This document shows, one piece after another, positions 25,096 through 37,379 of a stretch of 64,000 nt of DNA (position 1 is its first letter; each line of letters opens with the position of its first letter). The position numbers and the translations under genes were made by a program. Source of the DNA: Paramecium sonneborni (taxonomy: Eukaryota; Ciliophora; Oligohymenophorea; Peniculida; Parameciidae). The stretch lies in contig CAJJDN010000047.1 of NCBI GenBank assembly GCA_905182985.1, positions 510,947 to 574,946 on the forward strand, read 5' to 3'. A model generated the notes under the pieces. That model saw nothing but the letters and a program-made list of their open reading frames with translations. It was not told where the DNA came from and made no database searches.

Positions 25096-27136
25096 ATGGA
25101 TTAACAACATACTTAATACTTTTCAACACAACATTTCATTGAATCAAATAAAGAAACTATACAAAGAAATAGATCAAATACTAATGATATAGTGACAAGT
25201 CCAAACATTCTTTATATTCATAGAAATTAATAATCATCTCAACCTACAATAAGATTAGAATCTCAACCAAAAATTCTTAAACCTTCTCAATCAACATATA
25301 ATGTTAAAATACTTGAAACAGATGAATTAATCTACTTTAGAAATAAGTGCTCTTTTTAAGAAAAATAAATTTAAGATCTTTAAAGTGAAATAAATAAACT
25401 CAAATCAACTGTATAAGAAAAAGTTACTTATATAGAAGATACACATAGAATCTAATAACTTGAAAGCAATCTATAATCATATTAATAAGAATGCAATAGA
25501 ATTAATCATTTATTAGGAGAAATTTAAAATGAATCAGAGCAATTTAAATAAAAAAATCTCTTTTTATCTTAACAATTAATTTAGTTTCAATAATAATAAA
25601 TTGAATTTGATAAATTAAAAAGAAATTCTCAAGAAACAGATCAGTATTGGCAAAATGAAATACAAAGACTCAATGTTTTAGTATCTCAAAGTTAATCTTA
25701 ATTGCATTAATTATAAAAAACATTGATTGAAACAAAAAAATATGAATAAATGTATCATCAACAATAACCCATTTAGACCTAATTAGCTATAGAATTAGAG
25801 AGAATTACTTAAATTTTAAAAAGTAAAGCTGAAGAATACGATCAATAAAAATCAACTTATATTAAAGAAATAGAAATCTTATCTAAACGAATCAAAGAAT
25901 CTGAATTCGAACTTAAGGAATTAAGAATAAGAGAGAATAATTTAAAACTATCTATTGATGAATTGAGTAAGGAAAATAATCATATCACTGAAAAGTTCTT
26001 GAATGAAATCAAAAACAAAAATGATGAAATCTAAAAACTATAATCAATTATTTAAACTCTTTAAACAACCTTATAGGATACTTCAAAATATCAAGAGTAT
26101 TAAATAAGATCTAAAATGTAAAATGAAGAAATCAATAATCTCAATTAACTTATCAGAATCAAATCAGATGAAGCCGATAAATATAAACATTAGATTTTGA
26201 TATTTCAAAATTAAATATAAGAATTACAAAAATATACAGAATATGAAATTAAATATTAAAATCTAGCCTAAGATTATGATAGATTAAATAATTCTTTAAT
26301 GATTAAATTATCAGAGAATGATTAATTAAGAAATTGCATTTCTAAATTATAAATTACTTTAAATGATCATTAAAAAATTGAAGAATATGAAAATAAAATA
26401 GCTTTACAAAATTAAGAAATAGAACGTCTTCATTAAGGCTTACAATCAAAGTGTTAAGATATTGATAAATTAAGTAATGAAAAAAACAGAGTGGTTACCT
26501 TATTAAAAACAAGAAATGAAGAAATTGATAATTTGAACTATAGAATGTTAGAGAATTCATAATTGAAGGAATAATAATCTAAGTTTTAGTTGCTTAATTT
26601 AGAAACAGAAAGATTGTCAGTTTAATTAAGAAATAAAAATGAAGAAATGGATAAGCTAAAATAATATTTAGCATAATTCCAATTGTAAGAGGCTAATAAA
26701 ATATAAGAATTGGAATAAAAGAGTGTCATTTATTAAGATGAAATAGAAAGGCTAAGCAATTTGCTTAAAATGAAACTATAAGAGAATGAAAAAATTAAAT
26801 AAAATATCAGATTTCTTTAAGAAGAAAATGATCAGTAAAAATCTAAATAATTGACTTAACATGAAATCTAATAATTTAATGATCAATTCACTGTTATGAC
26901 TCAAGAAATTGATTCTTGGAGAAATCAATTCATGAATCTTAATAGAGAATATCATAAATAATAGGAATAGCTCATGCTTTCAAATGCAGAATTGGATACA
27001 TTAAAGAAATAAAGAAATAATTCATTTAAAGTAAAATTCATATTTATTAAAATAGTTGGAGTCATATGAAACAATAAAAGAAAACTAATCTCTTTCTACC
27101 TTCTAATATGGTACTCTCACTTTAAGAAATATTTGA
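25096..27136 (+). CDS. Long coiled-coil protein, unknown function
   Basis: 671 residues with a single 25-nt intron close to the 3' end. After a polar N-terminal 90 residues, nearly the whole protein is E/K/Q/N/L-rich with heptad spacing and no proline breaks (for example IEILSKRIKESEFELKELR). No other domain is visible. Such proteins in ciliates are commonly basal-body, centriolar or filament components, but nothing here identifies it. It is followed within 30 bp by another coiled-coil gene on the same strand. Confidence 0.7.
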
Positions 27137-27164
27137 TTCTTTAATAATAATATAAATTATTTAT

Positions 27165-28020
27165 ATGAGTAATTTTGAAAGTCCTTCTACGGTATATAAT
27201 ACTCATTAATATAGAATTCCAAATACAGTAGACACAAAGGATATTTAAAGTGGGAATTAGCAAATAAAGACGTTAATGGAAAATTTGATACTCAATAATT
27301 ATCATCTGAAAAAGGATTATTAACACGAGAAAGATAACCAAATTCTGTAATGATACCTTCATAGAGATTACCTTAATAATCACAAATTGGCTCTGAATCT
27401 TCAACAGTTTAGGAACATCTCTGTTGTGATAAATTAGATGAATTAAGTAAGTAATATGTAATTAATTCAAATTATTTTTAGTAATTAATCATCAAAGAAC
27501 AAATGAATAAATTAACTGAATTAAATCTATTGATATAACAACATTCTAAACTTTTGATTGAATCATACAATTAGGGATTAGAAGATGCGAAAACATAATA
27601 ATAAAAAGAATAATAAATTCTTGAAAATAATAGATTGCTTAGAGAAAGAGATAAACAGATTTAGGATTGGGAAGAAAAATACAACAAAGAAAAAAAAATT
27701 GCAGATGAAAAAGAGGAAGAAATAAGGTTATTTTATAGCATTATTTAATAGTGAGCTTGAAAAGTAATTGAAAGGATTATCATCATAAGTTGTTGTTACA
27801 ACTAGTTCTACAGATTTAGAAAGTGAAAAAAATTAATGGAAAAATAAATTCATTACATTAAATAAACAGTTTAATGAAGCTGAATAATAAGTGGTTGTAC
27901 TTGAAAATGAAATTGATATGCTCAAATAATAACAAAAAAAGAGTGAAGTTAAAGTAAGTTTGATAATTTTATGTTTAGACTACTACTAGAAGAAAAACAG
28001 TTGCAAAAGAAATCCCTTGA
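27165..28020 (+). CDS. Coiled-coil protein, member 1 of a tandem pair
   Basis: 260 residues after three introns (23, 25 and 25 nt). A Ser/Gln-rich N-terminus leads to the motif HLCCDKLDEL, then a coiled coil (DKQIQDWEEKYNKEKKIADE). The last exon encodes TTTRRKTVAKEIP. The neighbouring gene at 28286 shares the CC-D-x-L motif, coiled-coil middle and TTTR tail, so the two are probably tandem duplicates. Unknown function. The basic tail behind a run of Thr could be a phosphorylation or microtubule-binding site (inference). Confidence 0.65.
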
Positions 28021-28285
28021 TAATGTTAATTTTATATCAGTCTTTATTTTATATTTTCATTTCTAAGGATTATTAAGTTTTAGTTTTATAGATTTGATTA
28101 AAAAGTCAGTCCTATTAATACAATTGAAAACTAAAAATTATTAAAATCAGTTTCTTAAAAAAATAAAAGACTTTTTAAAAAATTAAGATTAAGATAAAAA
28201 GCTGGTTTAATAATGTCTTTTAAAAATTGAAAAAACTATTCACATCTTGTTATTATTTGATATATAGTTTAATATTATTTTATTA

Positions 28286-29107
28286 ATGTAAGAATCAGAA
28301 ACAAATTAAGTAAGTTAATTTGAAAGCGAAGAATAATCAAATCCAGCTTGTCCAAATAAACCTATAATTCCTTATCTTGTATAAAAGAGCTTTGTTTAAA
28401 AATCTGACAATGCTAGCTATCTAAATTGGTAGTAACCTGATTCAAAAAGAAATAAGTCATCTTTGGCAATGATAGGGACAACTTATAGTAAATCAAAACA
28501 TGAATGCTGTGATTAATTAGAATCAATATCGAATTCATAAAGAAAAGCCATTCAAAATTAGATTTAAACGATGAGTTAAATGAATTAACTTATAATTGAC
28601 CACTCAAAATTGTTAGAAGAAATGATGGCAAAAAAGAGAGAAGAATCTGAGAAAAATAAATCAGCAAATGATTAATCTGACATTTAAAAAGAAATTGCTG
28701 AGAAAGAAAGGAAATTTAAAGAATGGAAGGAGAAATGTGAAAAAGAAATTTAATTAAATCAATAAAGAGACAATAAAATAAAGTAAGCTTGAATAATAAA
28801 TTAGAGATTTAAAGAAGAGAATAGCAGAACTTGAAGAGTAATCATAAAAATCAAGCTAGACCATATCTTTAACTTAAGAAGTTGAAACATGGAAAAATAA
28901 GTTTTTAAATCTGACAAAATAAAATAACGAAACATAAATTAGATTAAAAGAGTATGAAACTGAATTAGAATAATTGAAATTAAATTAATCTCTTAAAAAT
29001 AGCGATGAATAAGTAAATTAAATTATATATATTAGCAATCAACCACAACTGTTACCACAACAAGAAAAAGAGGAACTGTAAAACCAACAGAATAAATTTA
29101 ATAATGA
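28286..29107 (+). CDS. Coiled-coil protein, member 2 of a tandem pair
   Basis: 258 residues after two introns (22 and 23 nt). It contains HECCDQLESISN, a coiled coil with EEMMAKKREESEKNKSAN and FKEWKEKCEKEIQ, and a short last exon with STTTVTTTRKRGTVKPTE. The layout matches the gene at 27165-28020. The ATG is followed at once by TAA (Gln), which hides the start from standard-code gene callers. The 265 bp in front hold no gene. Confidence 0.65.
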
Positions 29108-29193
29108 TTAAAATGACAAATATATAATCATTTTTGAATAGATTATAATCTAATTCTATTATCTTATTCTTGAATTAATTAAATTGATTGCAA

Positions 29194-32100
29194 ATGTAAT
29201 AGTGTGAATGTAAAATTGAAGGTAATGATAAATTAATTATTGGGATTTGTGAAAATGAAGATTGTGAAGAAGGATGGTTTTGTGAAAATTGTGAAAATGA
29301 TCACAATGGCCATCAGGCTGATCTAAAGAAGGGAGAAGAATTTGAAAAATTCATTTTAGAGCTTTAATCACCCGAAAACTAAAAACTTATGGAAGCTGAC
29401 GTCAAGTTAAAAGAATTCAAAGAATATTATGACAGCGTATTAAAAGAAAATGAAGAAGAAACAAAAATGTTAGAAGATCTTCAATAATTTGTGAAAGATG
29501 AAAATTATGAAAGCATTGGATTATATTTAGATAAATTCTAAAAGTTTAAAGAAGAGGTTGATAACAATAAACCAGGTATATATTTGTATGCACATAATAG
29601 CTAAAATATTCAAAGAACTTGATAAATATATCAATTAACTTAAATAATATGATATTGAATATCTATTAGAAGATGAACCAGGCAGAGAAAAATTAAAAAA
29701 AATAAAAGAATATATTAAATAAGGTCTATAATTTGTTTAATTTTTTAGGGAAATAATTATATGATTAATAGCGTTTTAATGATGCACTTGGAAATTTTGA
29801 AAATATTTTCTAAATCGATTAAGATTGTGTGGATGCATATCTTTTAAAAGGTAATTCCTATTTGATTATTTATTAGCTTAAACTCTAATCTAATTAGAAC
29901 TATTTAATCAAGCTATTGTAATTTGTGATTAGGTTATTAGAAAGAACAAAGATAATTGTGAGGCTTATTTTTTAAAAAGTATGCTATAATTATACTATAA
30001 ACAAGTTATTGCATTGTTATTAATGTAATAATACGAAAAAGCTTTCGAAGAACTTAAAAAGGTACATCTTAAGGCTGCTTATAAATTTTATTGCAATATA
30101 ATAGTTTTAATAGAATAGCTTGAAAGTTATTGCTCAAATATTAAAAATTCTTTAAACTCCTTACGATTCAATTTGAAAAAAAAGCTATAAACTTTGATAG
30201 CTCATTAAGAATTTCCACGTAAAATTTTCATCATATTTTAGCTTAAATGGTAAAATAATAACTAACAGTTATTATTCAAATCATTAAGTTAGCTGAGAAA
30301 AACGAATTATAATCTGCCCTTTACTAATATAATTAAAGTAAGAGAATATTATATATTTCAGATTTTCAGGTTCTCGAAGAATACTAAATTTAATTGGATG
30401 TGGATTTGAGACCCTAAGTTAATCCAGATGATTGGAACGAAATTATGGAATATCTTTAATAAAAATGCAAGAAATAGGATGATCCCAATAATTTAGAGTA
30501 ATTTCACATGAAAAATTAATTTAGAGACTAACCTTAAAATCAAAATGATGAAGATTAATAACAACACTAAGCATAATTGCCAGGAGAGTATTTAAATTAT
30601 TAATAAACTTTAGAAATTAAAATTAGATTCCAGCCAATTAAAATAATTAAGATCAATAAAATGTAGTATAGATTCCAACAATTTAAAATGCTAATGAAAT
30701 TCAATAACATGTATTCAACTTTTATAATGAAACAATAGAAAATTAATAAACGTATTTAAAACTTTTAATAAATGATAGAAATTAAAATTAGGTTCCAACA
30801 ATTTAAAATGCTAATGAAATTCAATAACATGTAGTCAACTTTTATAATGAAACAGAAGTAAATTAATAAACGTATTAAAACTTTAAATAAATTATAGAAC
30901 TCAAAATTAAACTCCATCAGCTTAAAATAACAATTCAGCTTAAGATTAATTTTCTCGATTATCAGCCACCCCTTCAGATAATACCTAAGAAAATTAAAAT
31001 TCATAAATTTAACCTTAATAATAGTATTTAAAATTTTTAATAAATTATAGAAATTAAAATTAGGTTCCAACATAGATTCCAACAAATTAAAATGCTAGTG
31101 AAGTTCAAAAACATGTAGTCAACTTTTATAATGAAACAGAAGAAAATTAATAAACGTATTTAAAACTCTTAATAAATGATAGAAATTAAGATTAGGTTCC
31201 AACAAATTAAAATGCTAGTGAAGTTCAAAAACATTTAGTCAACTTTTATAATGAAACAGAAGAAAATTAATAAACGTATTAAACTTTTAATAAATTATAG
31301 AACTCAAAATTAAACTCCATCAGCTTAAAATAACAATTAAGCTTAAGAATAAATTTCCCTAGTATCAGTTACTCCTTCAGATGATACCTAAGAAAACTAA
31401 AATTCATAAATTTAACCTCAAAAATAGTTTAAGAATTTATATAACTATTAGATAATAAAATTAAATTCCATCCTAGTCACCTTCTGCTGAAAATATATAA
31501 AACCTAGCCAATTTTTTGAGTGAAACACCATTAGATGATGAAATCCCTATTAATAAACAAATACCCTAATAGCAAGTTCAAAATTAACAATAGTATACTA
31601 TATCCTATTATCAAAGAGCTTAACCACAAAAAGTTGTTTAATAGGTCACTCCAAATCTGTAGGAAAATTTCTAAAATTTTATTAATGATCCAATTTAAGA
31701 TGTTCCTTAAGGCAATCAAAAACAATGTTAAAAACAACATTATAATTTATAGAAGTAGTAGTATTAGATGAAGTTAATCGTTTAGTAGAAGTCTTAAAGT
31801 ATTTGGATAATTAAACAAATAATGGAGTAGAAGACCATGAAGTCTTTTATAAGAAAGGTAATTAATATTTAATTGTTAGCAATGGTTCTCTTCAGGCTTA
31901 ATAGACTTGAAGAAGCTTTAGAATCACTTGAAATGGCCGCTGCGTTAAATCCTGATGAGGCTTAATATTTTTATTAGAAAGGTTTATTTAAAAATATTGT
32001 GTAGCTTAATTGTATAAATGTCTAGCTCAGTTTGAAAAAGCCCTTTAAAATTTTGATTGTGCCATTTAAAGAAATCCAAATGAAGCAAGTTTTTACTAAG

Positions 32101-32216
32101 AAAAAGGTTCATAATATTATTAATTTTCAGGAAACTTATTATTAAGAATGAATAAAATGGATTAGGCAAAACAAGAATTTGAAAAAGCGAACGAATTGAA
32201 TGACAGAGATAAATGA
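29194..32216 (+). CDS. B-box zinc-finger/TPR protein with intron-bearing Q/N-rich repeats
   Basis: About 859 residues after 18 introns of 19-27 nt. An in-frame TGA just upstream fixes the start (29194). The N-terminus is a B-box-like zinc finger (CECK...CENEDC, WFCENCENDHNGHQ), followed by a helical region. TPR-like units come next (RFNDALGNFENIFQIDQDC; KKAINFDSSLRIS), then a Q/N-rich tandem-repeat region (30588-31451), and final TPRs (RLNRLEEALESLEMAAALNP; AKQEFEKANELN). TPRs bind protein partners; the B-box could bind protein or RNA. The middle around 30060-30360 needs three closely placed introns, including a 19-nt one, and is the least certain part. Function unknown. Confidence 0.75.
30588..31451 (+). 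repeat. Tandem coding repeats that each include a short intron
   Basis: Inside the B-box/TPR gene, units encoding NQNQVPTIQNANEIQQHV + VNFYNET (type A) and TQNQTPSAQNNN...PSDNTQENQNSQIQPQ (type B) occur in the order A-A-B-A-A-B. Each junction is an intron: 30588-30613 (26 nt), 30752-30778 (27), 30872-30897 (26), 31024-31050 (27), 31156-31182 (27), 31276-31300 (25) and 31427-31451 (25). Most read GTATT(T)AAAA...TAATAAAT(G/T)ATAG, so intron and exon were copied together. Exon parts are nearly identical at DNA level, which suggests recent expansion. Confidence 0.8.
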
Positions 32217-32943
32217 TGTGTAACATGATTTAAATTATAAAATATTAACATCATGAATTTGCTTTTTTCTTTTTTTACAATGTAAGATAAATGTAGTATA
32301 TTTTTATTTTATAAAAATATAATTTATATATTTTTATGATTATTTTAGATTTACTAAACGAAAATTGGAACATTTAAAATAATAACATTCTGATTTCATA
32401 TGAAATAGTTAAAAATAAAATTATTAAATTCTAAAAAACTATTTTAGATCCCTCTATCATTATATAAGATAATATTAACAATGTCCAAAAGCTTATTTTT
32501 TTTTATCTGATAAAAATAATTGATAAAAATTAATTTAATTTATTTAAATAAAATTGCTATTTGAAAATTTTAAATTAAAATAAAATAAGGATGTTAAAAA
32601 AAGCTACATGAATTGTATTTAATTTTGTATAGAGAATTGAATGAATTGATATGATATAATCAGTAGAAGTAATTACAATATTTCATCAGTATAAGAATTT
32701 ATACTTGTTTGAGTAATTGATAAAGCAATAGTAATCAAACAATATAAATTAAAAATTCTGTTTTTCAGATAAAAAAACCATCAAACTTAAATTATCGTAA
32801 ATTCTGAAAAATTTATTAATAATTTAGTCAATTTCAGATATATACAAAACTATTTAACTAAATAAAAAAATCAAATTATGTTAACCCAATAGCCTTATAC
32901 TTTGTCAATATAAATTTTGAAGTAAAACCAATTTTTAAAAATC
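32217..32943. other. AT-rich intergenic region
   Basis: 727 bp after the TPR gene. No frame on either strand reads as protein and no RNA gene or repeat is recognised. Confidence 0.55.
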
Positions 32944-33299
32944 ATGTTTAGGAATTAGGCTAATTTTATTAATAGAGAAATGGGAACAATCGAAAGATAG
33001 ATGGATACCATGCCTTAATTGACTGAAACATTTTGAAAAAGAAAAGATTATTTTTGCCAAATAGGAATATTGACATTTTAAGAGAAGAATAGTTGAAGTT
33101 AAAAAAAATATGTAATTGATTGAGGGATGGAATTTATAAGATGAATTTCGAAACCTTATTTGATTTTAAATGATCAGAAAGAAATAAATAAATGAAAAAT
33201 ACATCAAAGAATAATTAGTTACTAAAATAGGAATTAAGAAATTAAATACTAGATAATAATAGAGAAAATAAAGTGATGTATGATATGTATATAGTTTGA
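32944..33299 (+). pseudogene. Decayed small coiled-coil gene (broken frames)
   Basis: Three protein-like segments follow one another in different frames. First is ATG...INREMGTIERQMDTMPQLTE, stopped by TGA at 33034. Next is KKRLFLPNRNIDILREEQ, then NQLLKQELRNQILDNNRE, ending near 33299. No GT...AG intron of normal size joins them. This looks like a remnant of a helical protein. It could instead be a gene with sequence errors. Parent gene not recognised. Confidence 0.35.
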
Positions 33300-33308
33300 A
33301 CTCATATT

Positions 33309-34014
33309 TCATTTAACTTTGAATATTGATTTAGGTAGATTTTTATTGCTCACATTTCCATATACTTTATTCATGACATATAATGAATTTATAGAATTTT
33401 ATGAATTCGTTTTTCGATGAAAGGTTTTATAAGCTAAAGGTTGAATAGCAGCTCTAGGAGAGCAACTTGTAATATCTGATAAAGGCTATAATTGACGGGG
33501 ATGTTTAAATTTTCCTAAATCAACAGACTAACCTAGTTTGGAACGAATGATATAATTTTGTTCTAAATAATAAGATAAAATACATTATTTTGGTGCAATT
33601 GGAGTAATAGGACTTATTGTTGTTGGAATTTTAGGGGAGGAGCTTCCGTTAGAACATTATCTTTCCTTTATTTACTATTAACTCTAAATCGTATGAATGC
33701 TTCTTCTAGAGCTAATCATTTCCTATCTAATGTTGATTCATTTAATACGTTTATTAGGAACTTTGCAAAACTTTATCATTATAAGGATTAGTTAAACGAA
33801 TATCCTTGTATTTCTTCAAGATTGTACCTGCTAAAGTTCCCCTTTTTCCGGTCCTTGATCTCTCTAAAAAATTTTGATTCTAAAAATTTACAGCAGTAGT
33901 CATTTGGATTTGATATAATTTTTGCAAGTCTTCTTTTTCTAACCATCGGAAATTCTATCTATATATCATGAAATCTTTAATATTTTGAAGTAACCATTTT
34001 TTCACTTATTTCAT
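33309..34014 (-). CDS. Basic protein of unknown function
   Basis: 227 residues with one 22-nt intron that removes an in-frame TGA. The N-terminal half is helical and basic (MKQVKKWLLQNIKDF, FRWLEKEDLQKLYQIQ). The second half is S/P/T/R-rich with KIPTTISPITPIAPK and ends in a basic tail. The upstream frame stays open for some distance, so the start (34014) may be too short. No family recognised. The helical-then-disordered layout is typical of small cytoskeletal adaptors, but that is only a guess. Confidence 0.5.
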
Positions 34015-34232
34015 GAGTTGATTAGCATCTTATTTTACTTGCTGAATATAATTTAAAGGAATCTAATTCAAATGAATGATTGATTTTCGATGTTATATTA
34101 TTAATAGTTTTATGGACAGGATTAGAATTTGGTATTGATTCTAAATCTTAAAGTACTCGTTTGGAAATGAAAGTCCAATACATAAAATTATGATATAATT
34201 AAATAATAATAAATATAAATATATATAAATAA

Positions 34233-36429
34233 TCATTTAATTTCAAATTTATTCCCTACAATTAAAAAACATACAACAATAGCGAAACAATAATCATAAA
34301 TTAATGATTTCAATCCATCATTCCCAATGATATGTTAAATTTATTGAAAAAAACTATATGTGTTTGGAATTCTTAATGATTAATAAAATATATTTACCTT
34401 AATTTCTTGACATAAAAGCTAATTGTAATGATACAAAAAGCAAATTCAACAAGTATTTCAAGTCCTATTTCTAATTAAAATATATGATGGTCATCGCTTT
34501 TAACATCAAATGTAGACCATTTTTAAGTTTATTGTTATTCATTATATAAAATTTAACTGAGAATAATAAATAAGAGGGCAATTACAATTTCGAAGACTTC
34601 CTATAATACAAATCCAAATATTTATTTTGTAACTAAGGCTTTTTTTATGTTTTCGATATTGTCAACATGTATCCAATTAGCAGCAGTTTTAGAAAATGAA
34701 GGAGTTTCTTATTCTTAGGCTTCATATAGAGAATGTCTCTTGTCTTTTACTTATGCAGCAGATTGAATCAAAGTGGTCTTCTTGGTTTACAATTTGTTTT
34801 TTTATTGTGAATTATCAATAACACTGCCCCTAATGTAATTCATAAACATTTATTTTCTTTAGTCCAAATTAAAATAATAACCAAATACAAAAATCCAATA
34901 ATAAAGAATTTTGCAAGCAAACTTGATCAATAAAAATTCTATAAAAAATCTAACTCCCAATCTTTAAACGGACATAGTTCCTATTCTATAACATGTAACT
35001 CCTAAAATTACAATTTTAGATTCATAATTATAATCTACATATTATTTCATAGTAAAAAAGCTTAATGTAAATTTCTTCCATATATATAGGGATAAGGGAT
35101 AAAGAAAGAATAACAATGGCAAATAATCAGTTTTAACTTCTTGATACGCCATAGCAAAATAGAGAAAAATAGGAAATCCTATGCAATATAAGAAAAAGAA
35201 AGAAACATAATTAACCAGTATGTCAAACGGAGCAATACCGGGATTACTTACTCTTTGAATGTTCATTTGATTATCTTTCTTTTCTTTTAGTTGCTTAGTC
35301 AATTTATTAACAAAATCACTAGCATCGTGAGATAATTTATCATTTCTTGATCTTGCCACAACAAGTAGTTCTCTTTATCTTTCTTCTACCTCATTAACAA
35401 ATTTTTAATAATTTTAAGAAGCAATAGTACTTTGATAGATATTGCCTTCAGATCCATGTTAAAATACTCCAAGGATTTGATTGCAGAATTAGAATGATAA
35501 TGGTATTTAAATATTCTCCTACATTCTTTAAATTCTATCTACCCTTCCTTTGATTACAACTAATTATTTATTGCTTACTGGAATGATAGCCTTAAAATAT
35601 AAATAACAATAATTACGTAAAAGATAAAAATAATAAAAATCATATTGCAAAAGGTAAGAATAGTTAAAAATACAAATATTGATATGATTGAATCACTTAT
35701 ATTATCATTCCAAACTGAATAACCATAATAAATAGTTAAACATAAATTTACAATTAATAATACTATTCGGATACCCCACATAATTTTAATAAATTTAGGT
35801 TCATTCCAATAATCTAATTCTGTTTTTGATAGTATATAATTGCATAATCCATTTTTATGAGTATATAATTGTTGAATTAATGATAAAGTAAATAATCCAA
35901 TTAAAAGCCAACAATTAACAAATGTAAATGTTCCTGAATCGAATTCACTACTAATATAAGCTAAAAGTATTCCAAAAGGAAAGGATAAACCCATAATAAT
36001 TAAAAACATTGGGCCAAATTCTAATTTAAATCCGGGTAATTTAGGTAGATTTAATTATTACAAACTAACATTACCATTTCTATGGTATTTTTCATAAGGT
36101 ACTCTTTCAACTGGAGATTTTTGTATTGATTGATCTGATCTGACGCCTGTGAATTATATTTTCTTTGAAGATTATTAAAAGGGAGTGATACCAGGATTAA
36201 CTGGTTCATCCAATTTAGATTCTAACAAAGGTTTATTATTTTATAATAAAGGAGAAGCTGAAGGTGTCATTTTTTAAATTGGTATATCTGGACCACTATC
36301 TAATCTTTATTAATTTGATGCAGGACCTAGAGTTCTATTTAAAAAAATACTTTTAATTTAATCTGCTTGTCCTCTACTACTATTTTATAATTTCTTTTAT
36401 TCTTCATCAACTTAAAATTATTTAATCAT
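34233..36429 (-). CDS. Polytopic membrane protein of unknown function
   Basis: 715 residues after two introns (23 and 26 nt). The N-terminal 130 residues are polar and P/S/Q-rich. Then come TM segments (FLIIMGLSFPFGILLAYI, WLLIGLFTLSLIQQL, IVLLIVNLCLTIYYGY, FLTILTFCNMIFIIFIFYVI), a cytoplasmic stretch (VEERQRELLVVARSRNDK), and more TM pairs (YVSFFFLYCIGFPIFLYFAM; LPLLFFLYPLSLYIW; EIVIALLFIILSQILY; LEILVEFAFCIITISFYV). About ten helices in all. No transporter or channel signature is visible. It starts only 19 bp after the stop codon of the STPGR gene. Confidence 0.7.
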
Positions 36430-36448
36430 TAAATAATAATAATAAAAT

Positions 36449-37313
36449 TCAAATAAAAGGTCTTCTTTCTCCTGGTTTTGTAATAAACTCTCTTTTTTTA
36501 CTAACTTTATCAAATGCAGAATTAGTTTCATATCTTCCAGGTCCAGGAGCAAAACTAAAAGATTAAAATGGATTCTTTTTCTCACCAATGCCTTATGAGA
36601 TTTTCTAAAACTTTAGAATTTAATTTACTGAAAATCGATTAGGAACTGTTAAACAAATTTAAGGTTAATAAGCTTCAGGTCCAGGTACACCATTTTCTCT
36701 CTAATCATTAAACATTTTTCCTTTTCCTTTTAATTAAAATTAATATCTATGTTAACCTAAATCTTAACGTACAGTATATTCTCCAGGTCCTTCTAATAAA
36801 TATAAATATTACCTGGCAAATATCTAGCCACTTCAGGTGATTGATGTTTATTATAAGGTAAGTATGTTTTAGAATAAGCTTCCCATGATAAACCAAAAGA
36901 TTTCTTCAGTTTATCGTTCCCTGGTTCTTAACGAACTTAATAACGATCTGGACTAGGCAAATCCTTAGCATTAACCTTTTACCATTCATATTAAAATACT
37001 ATCTTATTACCGAATCCTTATTATGTATATCTATTATAATTATCATTATAACCTTTTTCCTAATTATGAAGGTAATTCCAATTTTGTTGGGAGTTACAAT
37101 TAAGATTATGTGTTGAATCGATTTGCCTTGGGAAATGATATTTATGGGGATGTATGTCTCAATGTACTAGATGAAATGTTTGTACTCAACCCTATATTAT
37201 TCAAAAATAGAGTGTTTGTGCTAAATAATTACTAAGAATTTTAATTCATCTCTCCTGGTTCAGTATTCCCTAATTTTAAAATTACAATAAATACCTTTAT
37301 GTTACTATTCCAT
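36449..37313 (-). CDS. STPGR (SHIPPO-type) repeat protein, probably ciliary (second)
   Basis: 265 residues after three introns (25, 22 and 20 nt). A 7-residue first exon (MEQQHKG) is joined by a 25-nt intron. Repeats include GNTEPGEM, LPSPDRYQVRQ, LPEGPGEYTVRQ, GVPGPEAYQPQ and FAPGPGRYETN. As with the other STPGR protein, binding to axonemal or cortical microtubules is the likely role. The repeats here are more diverged from P-G-P-G-x-Y than in the gene at 23435. Confidence 0.8.
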
Positions 37314-37379
37314 TTTTTTAATTATATTATAAAAACTATTCAGCTTTTTTTCATTGTTTTTGTTTATAAATAAATTTTT

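Noticed and set aside
33360..34150. Second open minus-strand frame (with MVRKRRLAKIISN) over the basic-protein gene
   Set aside because: It is stopped by TGA and cannot be linked to the downstream exon, whereas the other frame joins through a 22-nt intron.
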